Shown here piece after piece: positions 57,050 to 64,000 of a DNA stretch of 64,000 nt. The first letter of the stretch is position 1. Each line of letters starts with the position of its first letter. Position numbers and translations under genes: made by a program. Source of the DNA: Enterocloster bolteae (GTDB lineage: Bacteria; Bacillota; Clostridia; Lachnospirales; Lachnospiraceae); the NCBI GenBank assembly GCA_021772025.1, contig JAETNT010000006.1, positions 39,212-103,211 on the forward strand, in the 5' to 3' direction. Under the pieces are notes generated by a model. That model did no database searches. It had not been told where the DNA came from and was given only the letters and a program-made list of their open reading frames with translations.

Positions 57050-57985
57050 ATGTCAGCAAATACAGAAACCATGTTTTACACCAGAACCAAACCCTGGCAT
57101 GGCTTGGGCACCCAGGTTATGGAGGCCCCCACGTCCGCCGCCGCCCTGTCCCTGGCAGGGCTTGACTGGCGGGTGATCCAGAAGCCTCTTCTCACCTATG
57201 ACGAGATCCCGGTTCCTGGATTCAAAGCAAACTTAAGAGACAACGACAATCAGGTTCTTGGCGTTGTCACCGATCGCTATAAGGTGGTCCAGAACGAAGA
57301 CGCCTTCTCCTTTACAGATTCCCTGTTAGGCGAGGGCGTTACTTATGAAACGGCAGGCAGCCTGCAAAATGGCAGGCGGACCTGGCTTTTGGCAAAGCTG
57401 CCCCAGAGGTATATTATCAGCGGGGACGAGATTACCCCCTACCTGGTCTTTATGAACAGCCATGACGGAACCGGGGCGATCAAAGCAGCCATGACACCCA
57501 TCCGGGTAGCGTGCCAGAACACATTAAACCTTGCCCTTACAACGGCGAAACGAAGCTGGTCTACCAACCATACCGGGGATATAAAGGGAAAAATGGAGGA
57601 TGCCCGTAATACGCTTCTTTATGCGGATCGGTATATGGCGGAGCTTGGAAAAGCCATCGACCATCTGAACCGGCAGAAGCTGTCAGACAGACAAGTGCTT
57701 GAATACATAAATTCCCTTTTCCCGCTTTTAGACAATGCGACTGAGCAGCAGAAAAAGAACCTAATCCGTATGAAAGAGGACTTAAAGGTCCGGTATTTTG
57801 ACGCGCCGGATTTGCAGCATGTAGGGAAGAATGCGTACCGTCTGATAAATGCCGTATCGGATTTTGCCACACATGCAAAGCCCTTAAAGGAGAGAGCCAA
57901 TTATCGGGAAAACCTGTTTGCCAAAACCGTAGATGGGAACCCCATGATTGACCGGGCTTTTGATCTGGTAAAGGCAGTCGCGTAA
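57050..57985 (+). CDS. DUF932 phage/plasmid-like protein
   Basis: The 311-residue product matches the DUF932 family (TIGR03299-like) found on phages, plasmids and conjugative elements: FYTRTKPWHGLGTQV, VLGVVTDRYKVVQNEDAF and GTGAIKAAMTPIRVACQNTL. Its role is unknown, though it usually travels with recombination genes. The composition returns to that of the core here, marking the right edge of the AT-rich cassette. RBS AAAGGAGG. Confidence 0.9.
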   Translation: MSANTETMFYTRTKPWHGLGTQVMEAPTSAAALSLAGLDWRVIQKPLLTYDEIPVPGFKANLRDNDNQVLGVVTDRYKVVQNEDAFSFTDSLLGEGVTYETAGSLQNGRRTWLLAKLPQRYIISGDEITPYLVFMNSHDGTGAIKAAMTPIRVACQNTLNLALTTAKRSWSTNHTGDIKGKMEDARNTLLYADRYMAELGKAIDHLNRQKLSDRQVLEYINSLFPLLDNATEQQKKNLIRMKEDLKVRYFDAPDLQHVGKNAYRLINAVSDFATHAKPLKERANYRENLFAKTVDGNPMIDRAFDLVKAVA

Positions 57986-58110
57986 AGTATATTTAAACAA
58001 AGATGACTTTGTCATTGGAATCAGGCAGAAATAAAGACAGGAGTACCCCGGGCGGGTACTCTTATTCTTTTACACAAAATTATGATATGAAAGTGAAAGG
58101 ATGGACTGCT

Positions 58111-58641
58111 ATGCAGAAAGTATCACAGAAAGCCGCGCTGGATGAGATGATGGCGCGCCCCATACCCAGAAAGAAAATCGGAATCGTACACCTGGAAATG
58201 GTAAGGGAGAGCCGGTGCCTTTATGGGATGAAACGGTTTCGTACGTCCACAGAGGTGGCGGAGATGGTAAGGCCGCTGTTTGACAAAGCCCATAGGGAGA
58301 TGGTGGCGGTGCTGACGTTAAGTACAAAGCTGGAAGTACAGGCATTGGAGATTGCAATGGTAGGGGGCCTGAACTGCTGCTATGTAGACATAAAGGAACT
58401 GTTCAAATTAGCAATCGTGAACAACTCTTCCTATATTATCTGTATCCATAACCACCCTTCGGGATATGCAACCCCCAGCAGGGAGGATGAACTTTTAACG
58501 GAACGGCTTTGGGAGGCAGGCCGGATTTTGGGAATCTCCCTGCTTGACCATATCATTCTTGGGGAATACGGGTATTATAGCTTTCGTGAAAGCGGAAAGA
58601 TTCCTTCTGAAAATCCAGAGGGAGATAACCCGGCTGCATAA
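58111..58641 (+). CDS. RadC-like JAB/MPN domain protein
   Basis: The 176-residue product is the JAMM domain of RadC without the N-terminal helix-hairpin-helix part. The zinc motif is IHNHPSGYATPSREDE, with an upstream conserved Glu region and the C-terminal LDHIILGEYGYYSFRE. Such short forms are common on integrative elements, and their role in repair is unproven. ATG 58111 follows AAAGGATGG. Upstream in-frame starts at 58003 and 58087 have weaker sites. Confidence 0.88.
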   Translation: MQKVSQKAALDEMMARPIPRKKIGIVHLEMVRESRCLYGMKRFRTSTEVAEMVRPLFDKAHREMVAVLTLSTKLEVQALEIAMVGGLNCCYVDIKELFKLAIVNNSSYIICIHNHPSGYATPSREDELLTERLWEAGRILGISLLDHIILGEYGYYSFRESGKIPSENPEGDNPAA

Positions 58642-58731
58642 ACTGGAAGAAATGTGCTGTATAAATCAGAAATGAGGGTTGAATAAAAGGGGGGATTTCC
58701 TTATAATAAATTTGTAAGGAGGGATGCAAAA

Positions 58732-59073
58732 ATGGCAGATGAAAGAAGACGTCTGATTGAGCGGTATGTAGATTCGATACAGAAAATATATGGCTCCCAT
58801 TTAAAAAAGGTGATTTTATACGGCTCCTGTGCCCGGGGTGATGATAATCCGGATTCAGATGTGGATTTGATGATTTTAGTAGACTTAAGCGAAGAGGAAG
58901 CAGAAGCCTTTTGGGATTCCCTTTCCGAGTTGGGATTTGAATATAATGTCCAGTATGATATATGGATGATGCCAGTTGTAAAAAATATTGTCCATTTTAA
59001 AAAGTGGAGCGCCGTATATCCATTTTATTATAATGTCGAAAGAGAGGGGGTTTCCTTATATGATGCCTCCTGA
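58732..59073 (+). CDS. MNT-type minimal nucleotidyltransferase, copy 1 (antitoxin of MNT/HEPN pair)
   Basis: The 113-residue product has the catalytic pattern ILYGSCARGDDNPDSDVDLM (GS...DxD) and a third acidic residue in YDIWMMP. In MntA/HepT systems the MNT protein adds AMP to the HEPN RNase and silences it. RBS AGGAGGG. It overlaps the HEPN gene by 14 bases. It is clearly paralogous to the gene at 61790. Confidence 0.9.
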   Translation: MADERRRLIERYVDSIQKIYGSHLKKVILYGSCARGDDNPDSDVDLMILVDLSEEEAEAFWDSLSELGFEYNVQYDIWMMPVVKNIVHFKKWSAVYPFYYNVEREGVSLYDAS

Positions 59074-59485
59074 CAGCTTCGGAAGGGAAGAAAGAGAGGC
59101 TTACATTACGCACCGGTTATCGTTGGCGGAGGAAGATTTGACGTCGGCAAAAGCTTTGTTGGAGCTGGGACAGTACCGGGGTGCGAATAACCGTGCCTAC
59201 TACTCCATTTATCATGCAATCTCAGCGGTTCTTTCTGTAGAGGGGGTTGCTTTTAAACGTCACAAAGATACATTAGCCTATTTTAATAAGACTTACGTAT
59301 CTACAGAAATATTTGAGCGGACTTTGGGTAGACAGATTGTAAGAGCAGAAGAAGTACGTCATGCCAGTGACTATGATCCCTTTTACCTTGTATCCAAAGA
59401 GGTGACAATTCAGCAGATTGAAACGGCCAGGCAATTATTAGAAAGGGTGAAAGAGTACGTACAGAATCCAGTAAGAAAAAAATAA
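59060..59485 (+). CDS. HEPN domain protein, copy 1 (putative RNase toxin)
   Basis: The 141-residue helical protein has the HEPN core GANNRAYYSIYHAISAVL, FKRHKDTLAYFN and the polar R...H motif VRAEEVRHASDYDPFY, which forms the RNase site in this family. It is complete, ending in a helical tail. Start ATG 59060 or 59063, with GAGGGGG upstream inside the MNT gene. It is expected to be neutralised by its neighbour. Confidence 0.88.
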   Translation: MMPPDSFGREEREAYITHRLSLAEEDLTSAKALLELGQYRGANNRAYYSIYHAISAVLSVEGVAFKRHKDTLAYFNKTYVSTEIFERTLGRQIVRAEEVRHASDYDPFYLVSKEVTIQQIETARQLLERVKEYVQNPVRKK

Positions 59486-59496
59486 GAACGAAAGTC

Positions 59497-59522
59497 AGGG
59501 AGTATTCGAAAGGGTACTCCCT
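59497..59522 (+). terminator. terminator after the first MNT/HEPN pair
   Basis: AGGGAGTA pairs with GTACTCCCT around a short loop and is followed by CTTTTAC. Confidence 0.65.
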
Positions 59523-59555
59523 CTTTTACTGCAGCTTTGAAGGGAGGTGAGGGTG

Positions 59556-59588
59556 ATGATTGAGATTATCATTCGGATTGACCTGTAA
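59556..59588 (+). CDS. 10-residue leader-type peptide upstream of yqaJ
   Basis: A strong GGAGG (59543-59547) lies 8 bases before ATG 59556 (a GTG at 59553 is also in frame), and the frame reads MIEIIIRIDL then stop. The frame is too short for an enzyme but typical of a regulatory leader, and a terminator-like hairpin follows 22 bases later. Translation is inferred only from the RBS. Confidence 0.45.
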   Translation: MIEIIIRIDL

Positions 59589-59609
59589 AAAGGTGCAGGG
59601 ACAAAGGAG

Positions 59610-59638
59610 CCTGTCATGGAATCGAAAGCCATGGCAGG
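59610..59638 (+). terminator. attenuator-like hairpin before yqaJ
   Basis: CCTGTCATGG pairs with CCATGGCAGG (one G-U) and is followed at once by TTTTT (59639-59643). It lies between the mini-frame and the yqaJ start at 59667. A small alternative stem CCTGT/GCAGG sits at 59582-59599. Confidence 0.65.
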
Positions 59639-59666
59639 TTTTTCGTGTGAAAGGACAGGTGTAAGG

Positions 59667-60596
59667 ATGTATCAGACAATATCAACGAAAAACATGAGCC
59701 GGAAGGACTGGCTCTCCTTAAGAAGAACCGGCATAGGCGGGTCTGATGCCGGTGCAATCTGCGGATTAAATCCCTACAGCAGCCCCTTAGACGTCTACTT
59801 CAATAAAACAGGGGAGGCCCCGGAGACAGAGGATAACGAAGCCATGCGGCAGGGACGGGATTTGGAAGAATATGTAGCCAGACGATTTACAGAGGAAACT
59901 GGATTAAAGGTGCGCCGCTCCAACCAAATGTACCGAAGCATTGAGCATCCTTTTATGATTGCTGATATAGATCGTCTGATTATCGGGGAAGATGCAGGAT
60001 TAGAGTGTAAGACTGCCAACGCTTTTGGGGCGGATAAATGGAAGGACGGACAGATACCGGTTCACTATTTGTTACAATGCCTGCATTATATGGCGGTCAC
60101 CGGAAAAAAGACCTGGTATATTGCGGTGGTGATTCTGGGCATGGATTTCCAGTATCGGAAAATCGTATGGGGAGAGAAGTTGCTCTCCAACCTGATTGAG
60201 ATAGAAGAAAACTTCTGGAACTGCTATGTAACCAGAGGGAAGATGCCGGAGCCGGACGGAACGGATGCTTATACAAAGGCGTTGGGAGCGTATTTTTCCA
60301 TAGCAGAGAAGGGAACAAAAATTCCTTTAATCGGATTTGACGAAAAGCTAAGCCGAAGAGATGCCATTTTAGAAGAGATGAAAGCTCTGGAAACAGAGAA
60401 AAGCCAGATTGAGCAGGAGGTGCGCTGCTATATGGAAAGGAATGAGGCGGCAATCAGTGAAAAATACCGTGTCTCCTGGCCCAACATAGAAACCAGCCGG
60501 TTGGATACCAAACGGCTGAGGGCAGAACAGCCGGAGGTCTATCAGCAGTTCTTAAAGAAAACGACTTCCAGGCGTTTTGAGATTACGGCCGCTTAA
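59667..60596 (+). CDS. YqaJ-family (lambda-exonuclease-like) viral recombinase
   Basis: The 309-residue nuclease has RRTGIGGSDAGAICGLNPY, the basic MRQGRDLEEYVARRF, and the catalytic D...ExK set in IADIDRL and LECKTA followed by YLLQCLHYM. It resects one strand of double-stranded DNA for single-strand-annealing recombination. I chose ATG 59667. ATG 59616 has AAAGGAG at 59603-59609 but would put the terminator hairpin inside the coding region. It works with the Rad52-like gene 25 bases downstream. Confidence 0.92.
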   Translation: MYQTISTKNMSRKDWLSLRRTGIGGSDAGAICGLNPYSSPLDVYFNKTGEAPETEDNEAMRQGRDLEEYVARRFTEETGLKVRRSNQMYRSIEHPFMIADIDRLIIGEDAGLECKTANAFGADKWKDGQIPVHYLLQCLHYMAVTGKKTWYIAVVILGMDFQYRKIVWGEKLLSNLIEIEENFWNCYVTRGKMPEPDGTDAYTKALGAYFSIAEKGTKIPLIGFDEKLSRRDAILEEMKALETEKSQIEQEVRCYMERNEAAISEKYRVSWPNIETSRLDTKRLRAEQPEVYQQFLKKTTSRRFEITAA

Positions 60597-60621
60597 GGGA
60601 TGCATATTATAGGAGAAAGAC

Positions 60622-61341
60622 ATGGACAAAGAAACGAAAGGAATCCGGTTCCTGCAGGCCAATGAAATTGAGTGCAGGGTTGGGATAATCAATGAAAAGG
60701 GGTTAAGCCTGTTACTATTTAAGGATGCCAGGGTAGACCAGAAGATATTAGATGAAACCTATACCCCTCTGGGCTGGAAGAGGAGCCACCAGGTGATTAA
60801 TGGAAGTCTGTTCTGTACGGTGGAGGTGTGGGACAGAGAAAAAGGGCAGTGGGTTGGGAAACAGGATGTAGGGACAGAAAGTTACGCAGAAAAGGAGAAG
60901 GGTCAGGCTTCCGACAGCTTTAAGAGGGCCTGCTTTAACTGGGGAATCGGAAGGGAGCTTTACACCGCCCCCTTTATCTGGATCCCAGAAGGAGAGGCAA
61001 ATATACAGAAAAAGGGAGATAAATATGTTACCAATGAGCGGTTCCAAGTCGCTTCTATCGGTTATAACAAACAAAAAGAGATTTGTTCCCTCTCCCTTTT
61101 AAATTCCAAGGGAAAGATAGTTTATACCTATGAAAACAGGGGAACAAAGGAGGAGAAGAAAGGGAAAGGAACAAAAAGCAGGTTCCAGACGGAGGCATTG
61201 GAACAGGAATTAGAGCGGACAGGGGTAGCGCTGGAAGCAGTATTAGAACGTTATCATATCCACGATATCAGGGAAATGACATCTGAGATGTACCAGGATG
61301 CAATGAAAGGCCTGAAAAAGTCAAAGAGCAGGGCGGCATAA
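60622..61341 (+). CDS. Rad52-like single-strand annealing protein
   Basis: The 239-residue protein follows YqaJ in the usual exonuclease-annealase order. The segment KGQASDSFKRACFNWGIGRELY resembles the conserved region of Rad52/Rad22-type phage annealases, and the N-terminal domain has the matching beta pattern (VINGSLFCTVEVWDRE). A basic linker and a short C-terminal helical domain follow. The exact annealase family is not certain from inspection. RBS TAGGAGA. Confidence 0.7.
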   Translation: MDKETKGIRFLQANEIECRVGIINEKGLSLLLFKDARVDQKILDETYTPLGWKRSHQVINGSLFCTVEVWDREKGQWVGKQDVGTESYAEKEKGQASDSFKRACFNWGIGRELYTAPFIWIPEGEANIQKKGDKYVTNERFQVASIGYNKQKEICSLSLLNSKGKIVYTYENRGTKEEKKGKGTKSRFQTEALEQELERTGVALEAVLERYHIHDIREMTSEMYQDAMKGLKKSKSRAA

Positions 61342-61345
61342 AGGG

Positions 61346-61432
61346 TTGAACATCTATGCAGACGCTACGAAAGATAGGAAGGCCCGGGAAATAGGCATGT
61401 TTGATGAAGATATGGCGAAGCAGAGAGCGTGA
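61346..61432 (+). pseudogene. remnant of a tyrosine integrase C-terminus
   Basis: Twenty-eight codons with no start or RBS read LNIYADATKDRKAREIGMFD and then end normally. N-I-Y-A-D-A-T with a charged tail is the usual end of Tn916-type integrases, just after the catalytic Tyr region. It begins 5 bases after the Rad52-like gene. Only the tail remains, so this is a scar of deletion or recombination. Confidence 0.45.
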
Positions 61433-61531
61433 CAGAGCAGGATGAAAAATATTTCTATACAAAGCCCGAAAAAATGGATATAATAAAGGTGACAAAAGGA
61501 TCATCCATTAGAATGGAAGAGGTGATAAGTA

Positions 61532-61717
61532 ATGACAGCACTGAGAAAAGATGCGATGGATTTACTGGAACGGATGCCGGAAGATAATCTGCATTTTATC
61601 ATTCAGATCATGGAAGGTGTGAACAGTCTTTATGGTTCAGAATCAGAAAAAGTACGAGAACAGGCATTTGAGCAGCTAGGGAGTCTCAAAGGGCTTCGGG
61701 ATAATAACCGGATTTAA
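61532..61717 (+). CDS. small helical protein, antitoxin-like (61 aa)
   Basis: The product starts MTALRKDAMDLLERMPEDNL, a pattern common in small Clostridial proteins annotated near toxin-antitoxin loci, and continues as two or three helices. The RBS is GAAGAGGTG, and a TATAAT-like box lies at 61477-61482. No toxin partner follows directly, since the next gene is an MNT 72 bases downstream. I do not assign a function. Confidence 0.65.
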   Translation: MTALRKDAMDLLERMPEDNLHFIIQIMEGVNSLYGSESEKVREQAFEQLGSLKGLRDNNRI

Positions 61718-61789
61718 ACAGAGAGTTGCTGATAAGGTTTCGTTTATGTTTCAATTGAATGTGATTGCTGATTAAAAGGAGAGGATGAG

Positions 61790-62131
61790 ATGCCAGTAAC
61801 AATGCAGTTACAGTTGGAGCAGTATGTAGATGGTATAAAGAGAATATATGGAAATCACTTGAAGGCAGTTATTTTATATGGTTCATATGCCAGAGGTGAT
61901 TTTAGAGCAGATTCTGATGTGGATATTATGATTCTGGTTAATCTTACCGATATGGAGTTAAAAGAATATCGGCATCAGTTGTTTGATATGACTTATGATT
62001 TCAATGAAGAATATGATTTGGATGTTAAACCAATCGCAAAGAGTGCTGGCCATTTTCAGAAATGGGTATCCGCATATCCATTTTATAAAAATGTAAAAGA
62101 GGAGGGAGTTCTTCTTTATGGAGCAGCATGA
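61790..62131 (+). CDS. MNT-type minimal nucleotidyltransferase, copy 2
   Basis: The 113-residue product is the same length as copy 1 and collinear with it, with ILYGSYARGDFRADSDVDIM and the third acid in EEYDLDVKP, so the active site appears intact. RBS AGGAGAGG. It overlaps the following HEPN gene by 14 bases, as in copy 1. Confidence 0.88.
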   Translation: MPVTMQLQLEQYVDGIKRIYGNHLKAVILYGSYARGDFRADSDVDIMILVNLTDMELKEYRHQLFDMTYDFNEEYDLDVKPIAKSAGHFQKWVSAYPFYKNVKEEGVLLYGAA

Positions 62132-62714
62132 GTTAGGAAATGAATATGATTTGGCAGTTTATCGGTTGGAGCGTGCGAAAACAGATGTGAAATCTGCTAA
62201 AATACTGTTTGATGCTGCTGAATACAAAGGAGCAAATAACCGGGCATATTATGCAATCTATCATGCTATTACGGCAGTTCATGCATTGGACAGGAAAGCC
62301 TATAAACGCCATAAAGATACGCTTGCAAATTTTAATAAAGATTATATCAGAACAGAGATATTTCCAAGAACTATGGGACGAAGAATTTCAGAAGCACAGG
62401 AGATACGACATCATATTTATCAAGAGCTACAGGTGAAAGAGCCTGTAGCTTTTTTAACGTGTGGGCAAATACTGACAGAAGATGTAAAAAGCCTCATAGT
62501 AAGGCAACGTAAAATCCAGAAGAAGAGAGGAAAAGAACATGACAAAAGAAGCATTTATTCAGATCATTTTAGAGAAAATAAGCCAGTCCGGCGGGAACGG
62601 CAGGGTGGAGATAAGAGAGGTGATAAAGAGGAATGGGGCAGTCCGGTTAGGGATTTCCCCGGTGGACTCAGACAGCCAGATTCAGCCGATTGCATATCTG
62701 GATTCCTGCTATGA
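62118..62714 (+). pseudogene. HEPN gene, copy 2, 3' end replaced
   Basis: Residues 1-101 match HEPN copy 1 (GANNRAYYAIYHAITAVH, KRHKDTLANFN, EAQEIRH). After EIRH the match stops. Copy 1 continues with the D-Y-D-P-F-Y segment and a last helix, whereas here the frame runs through a terminator hairpin (62425-62450) and 176 bases into the next gene before a stop. The tail is Arg/Lys-rich and has no HEPN character. The gene has most likely lost its 3' end by deletion. Whether a shortened product is active is unknown. Confidence 0.75.
62425..62450 (+). terminator. terminator inside the truncated HEPN frame
   Basis: AGCTACAGG pairs perfectly with CCTGTAGCT over an 8-base loop, then TTTTT. It falls inside the truncated HEPN frame. 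Confidence 0.8.
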
Positions 62715-63519
62715 CGATTATATGGCGGGTAAGGAAACGATTGACAGTATTGCAAAAAAGATTCAAGCGGTACTGAGAGAAGATGCCAAACCGGAATTTC
62801 CAATCCAGAATCTCTACGAGTATGACAAGGTACAGCAGAACATTTTTCCAATGCTGATAAACTATAAAGAGAATGAGCAGTTATTAGGCCAACTTATCCA
62901 TATCCGGATTTTGGATTTAGCTGTCATTTTTTACATAAACTGGGATATGGAAGGATATAAAGGAATGGCACAAATCAGAAATAACATGATGGCAATATGG
63001 AACCTGTCCCGACAGGAATTACTTACAGACGCGTTGCAAAATGCGGTCAGACACCTTCCGCCGTTCTGTATGCAGCTGGATGAGCTGATATGGAAAGAAG
63101 TAAACGAAATGTCGGGATGTCCAGGAGAAGAGCGGGAAAATCTGGATTTGGGATTTCCGGAAGGAGCTCCGCAGCCGTATGTCGCCAGCAATTCGGAAAA
63201 AGCATTTGGGGCCGGAGTGGCGCTATATCCCGATTTCCTGGCCGGGAAATCCGAGGAATGGGAGTCGGATATTGTGGTGCTGCCTTCCAGCATCCATGAA
63301 ACGCTCCTGATTCCGGCAGAAGACAGAAGTATGTTGGAACAGCTTACAGCTATTGTAAGGGAAGTAAACCAGGATGTGGTATCGGAGGAAGAATGGCTTT
63401 CTGATTTTATCTATCTTTATGAGAGGGAAAGCGGTCACCTGCAGCGGCTTGACGATACCGGAAAGGAAGCAGAGTGGATTGATTTGAAAACCTGGTATCA
63501 GCTGACAGAAAAAAACTAA
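62539..63519 (+). CDS. DUF5688 family protein
   Basis: The 326-residue product matches the DUF5688 family, common on Lachnospiraceae mobile elements and of unknown function: YEYDKVQQNIFPMLINYKEN, HIRILDLAVIFYINW and LPSSIHETLLIPAEDRSMLEQL. There is no membrane segment or known catalytic motif. RBS AGAGGAAAAG. Its start lies inside the truncated HEPN frame and after that terminator. Confidence 0.85.
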   Translation: MTKEAFIQIILEKISQSGGNGRVEIREVIKRNGAVRLGISPVDSDSQIQPIAYLDSCYDDYMAGKETIDSIAKKIQAVLREDAKPEFPIQNLYEYDKVQQNIFPMLINYKENEQLLGQLIHIRILDLAVIFYINWDMEGYKGMAQIRNNMMAIWNLSRQELLTDALQNAVRHLPPFCMQLDELIWKEVNEMSGCPGEERENLDLGFPEGAPQPYVASNSEKAFGAGVALYPDFLAGKSEEWESDIVVLPSSIHETLLIPAEDRSMLEQLTAIVREVNQDVVSEEEWLSDFIYLYERESGHLQRLDDTGKEAEWIDLKTWYQLTEKN

Positions 63520-63547
63520 GAAAGGGAGAGAGGATATGGGCTAATTT

Positions 63548-63841
63548 ATGAAGATGACAGAAAAGGATTTCCGAGAGCAGATGATTTCCGAGAGAATTGC
63601 AATGATTATCAAAAGAGAGCTAAAGAATGGCCGGGAAGCATTTGAAGAAGGAGAGAAAACCATAAAAGGGTTAGAACCGGAAACGAGAAAAACGATAGAG
63701 GCATATCTGGAAGTCCTTGCCCATGATGACGCGGATATTCAAGAGGCGGCATATTTAGGAGGGGTTGAGGACGGGATATGCCTGATGGCGAAAATTTTCC
63801 AGATTATGTGGGAGAGAACCGAGCAGGAAGAAAAAGATTGA
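63548..63841 (+). CDS. small helical hypothetical protein (97 aa)
   Basis: I recognise no family. The protein is charged and helical (RIAMIIKRELKNGREAFEEG), and C-terminally hydrophobic residues (VEDGICLMAKIFQIMWER) suggest a short amphipathic helix. It begins 29 bases after the DUF5688 gene, and the RBS GGGAGAGAGG is somewhat distant. It is probably cotranscribed with DUF5688. Confidence 0.6.
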   Translation: MKMTEKDFREQMISERIAMIIKRELKNGREAFEEGEKTIKGLEPETRKTIEAYLEVLAHDDADIQEAAYLGGVEDGICLMAKIFQIMWERTEQEEKD

Positions 63842-63884
63842 GAGCCGATTACCAATTTAACAGAGAAGAGGCAGGCTGTTTGAG

Positions 63885-64000
63885 GGGGCCGTTGCAAAAT
63901 AGATGAGTAATCATCTATGGAGCAATGGCTCCATTCTTATGTCTGAAAATAGAAAAGCAGGTTCCGAAAAACCTGCCATCCATGGTATAATGAGATATGT
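63885..64000 (+). mobile_element. possible left end of an insertion sequence, cut by the window
   Basis: GGGGCCGTTGCAAAAT at 63885-63900 resembles the G-rich, TTGCAAAA-containing ends of IS1182-type elements as I recall them. Three small hairpins follow (63901-63916, 63919-63932, 63957-63976), then TATAAT at 63986-63991, which could be a transposase promoter. The transposase, if present, lies beyond the window. Confidence 0.35.

Overview
The window reads as a chromosomal segment of an anaerobic, low-to-mid G+C Firmicute, most likely a gut Lachnospiraceae. The evidence is the gene order uvrC-hprK-murB-rapZ-whiA-HPr/Crh-dnaE-pfkA, a lysyl-tRNA synthetase with a C-terminal tRNA-binding domain, a FeoA-FeoB fusion, TRAP and AbgT transporters, strong GGAGG ribosome sites and TTGACA/TATAAT promoters. 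No species can be named from sequence alone. I saw no rRNA, tRNA or CRISPR array.

1-9.7 kb: a ferredoxin-type iron-sulfur subunit (cut by the window edge), an FAD/NAD oxidoreductase and a TDT-family transporter, then a structured non-coding region, then a compact molybdenum-cofactor operon: mobA-moeA fusion, mobB, moaA, MOSC-mogA fusion and modABC. The upstream redox subunits are probably partners of a molybdo- or tungstoenzyme outside the window. 9.7-14.4 kb: a methyl-accepting chemotaxis protein whose start is out of frame at an A7 run, and feoAB behind a DtxR-like operator. 14.4-21.6 kb: a YesM/YesN-type two-component system, a TRAP transporter (dctPQM), a YcxB-like membrane protein and a second, orphan TRAP binding protein. 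21.7-28.2 kb: a small-protein gene, ftsH, a nitroreductase, DUF1846 (minus strand), a putative glycoside hydrolase lipoprotein and DUF1653. 28.2-38.9 kb: uvrC, hprK, murB, rapZ, whiA, a Crh-like HPr (Glu at position 15, Ser at 46), dnaE and pfkA, which join DNA repair, cell wall and carbon regulation. 39-41 kb: a DUF6145-like gene, dusB and a YheO-like regulator. 41.4-48.1 kb: a likely cysteine/peptide catabolic operon (cysteine desulfidase, SDF symporter, CoA-disulfide-reductase-like protein, AbgT transporter, M24 peptidase). Its leader carries a 150-bp insertion with 16-bp inverted ends and 8-bp target duplication (IS66-type MITE). 48.2-50.8 kb: greA and lysS.

50.9-64 kb is accessory DNA. 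It starts with an XRE regulator and a palindromic element. A clearly AT-richer cassette of four genes follows (52.0-57.0 kb): a MORN/YARHG lipoprotein, a tiny membrane protein, a 715-residue protein of unknown function and a membrane-anchored protein. After that comes a phage/ICE-type module of normal composition: DUF932, RadC-like, MNT/HEPN pair, YqaJ exonuclease, a Rad52-like annealing protein, an integrase-tail remnant, a second MNT with a truncated HEPN, DUF5688 and a possible IS end at the right edge. The best candidates for something undescribed are the AT-rich four-gene cassette, the attenuator-like leader before yqaJ, and the frameshifted chemoreceptor start.
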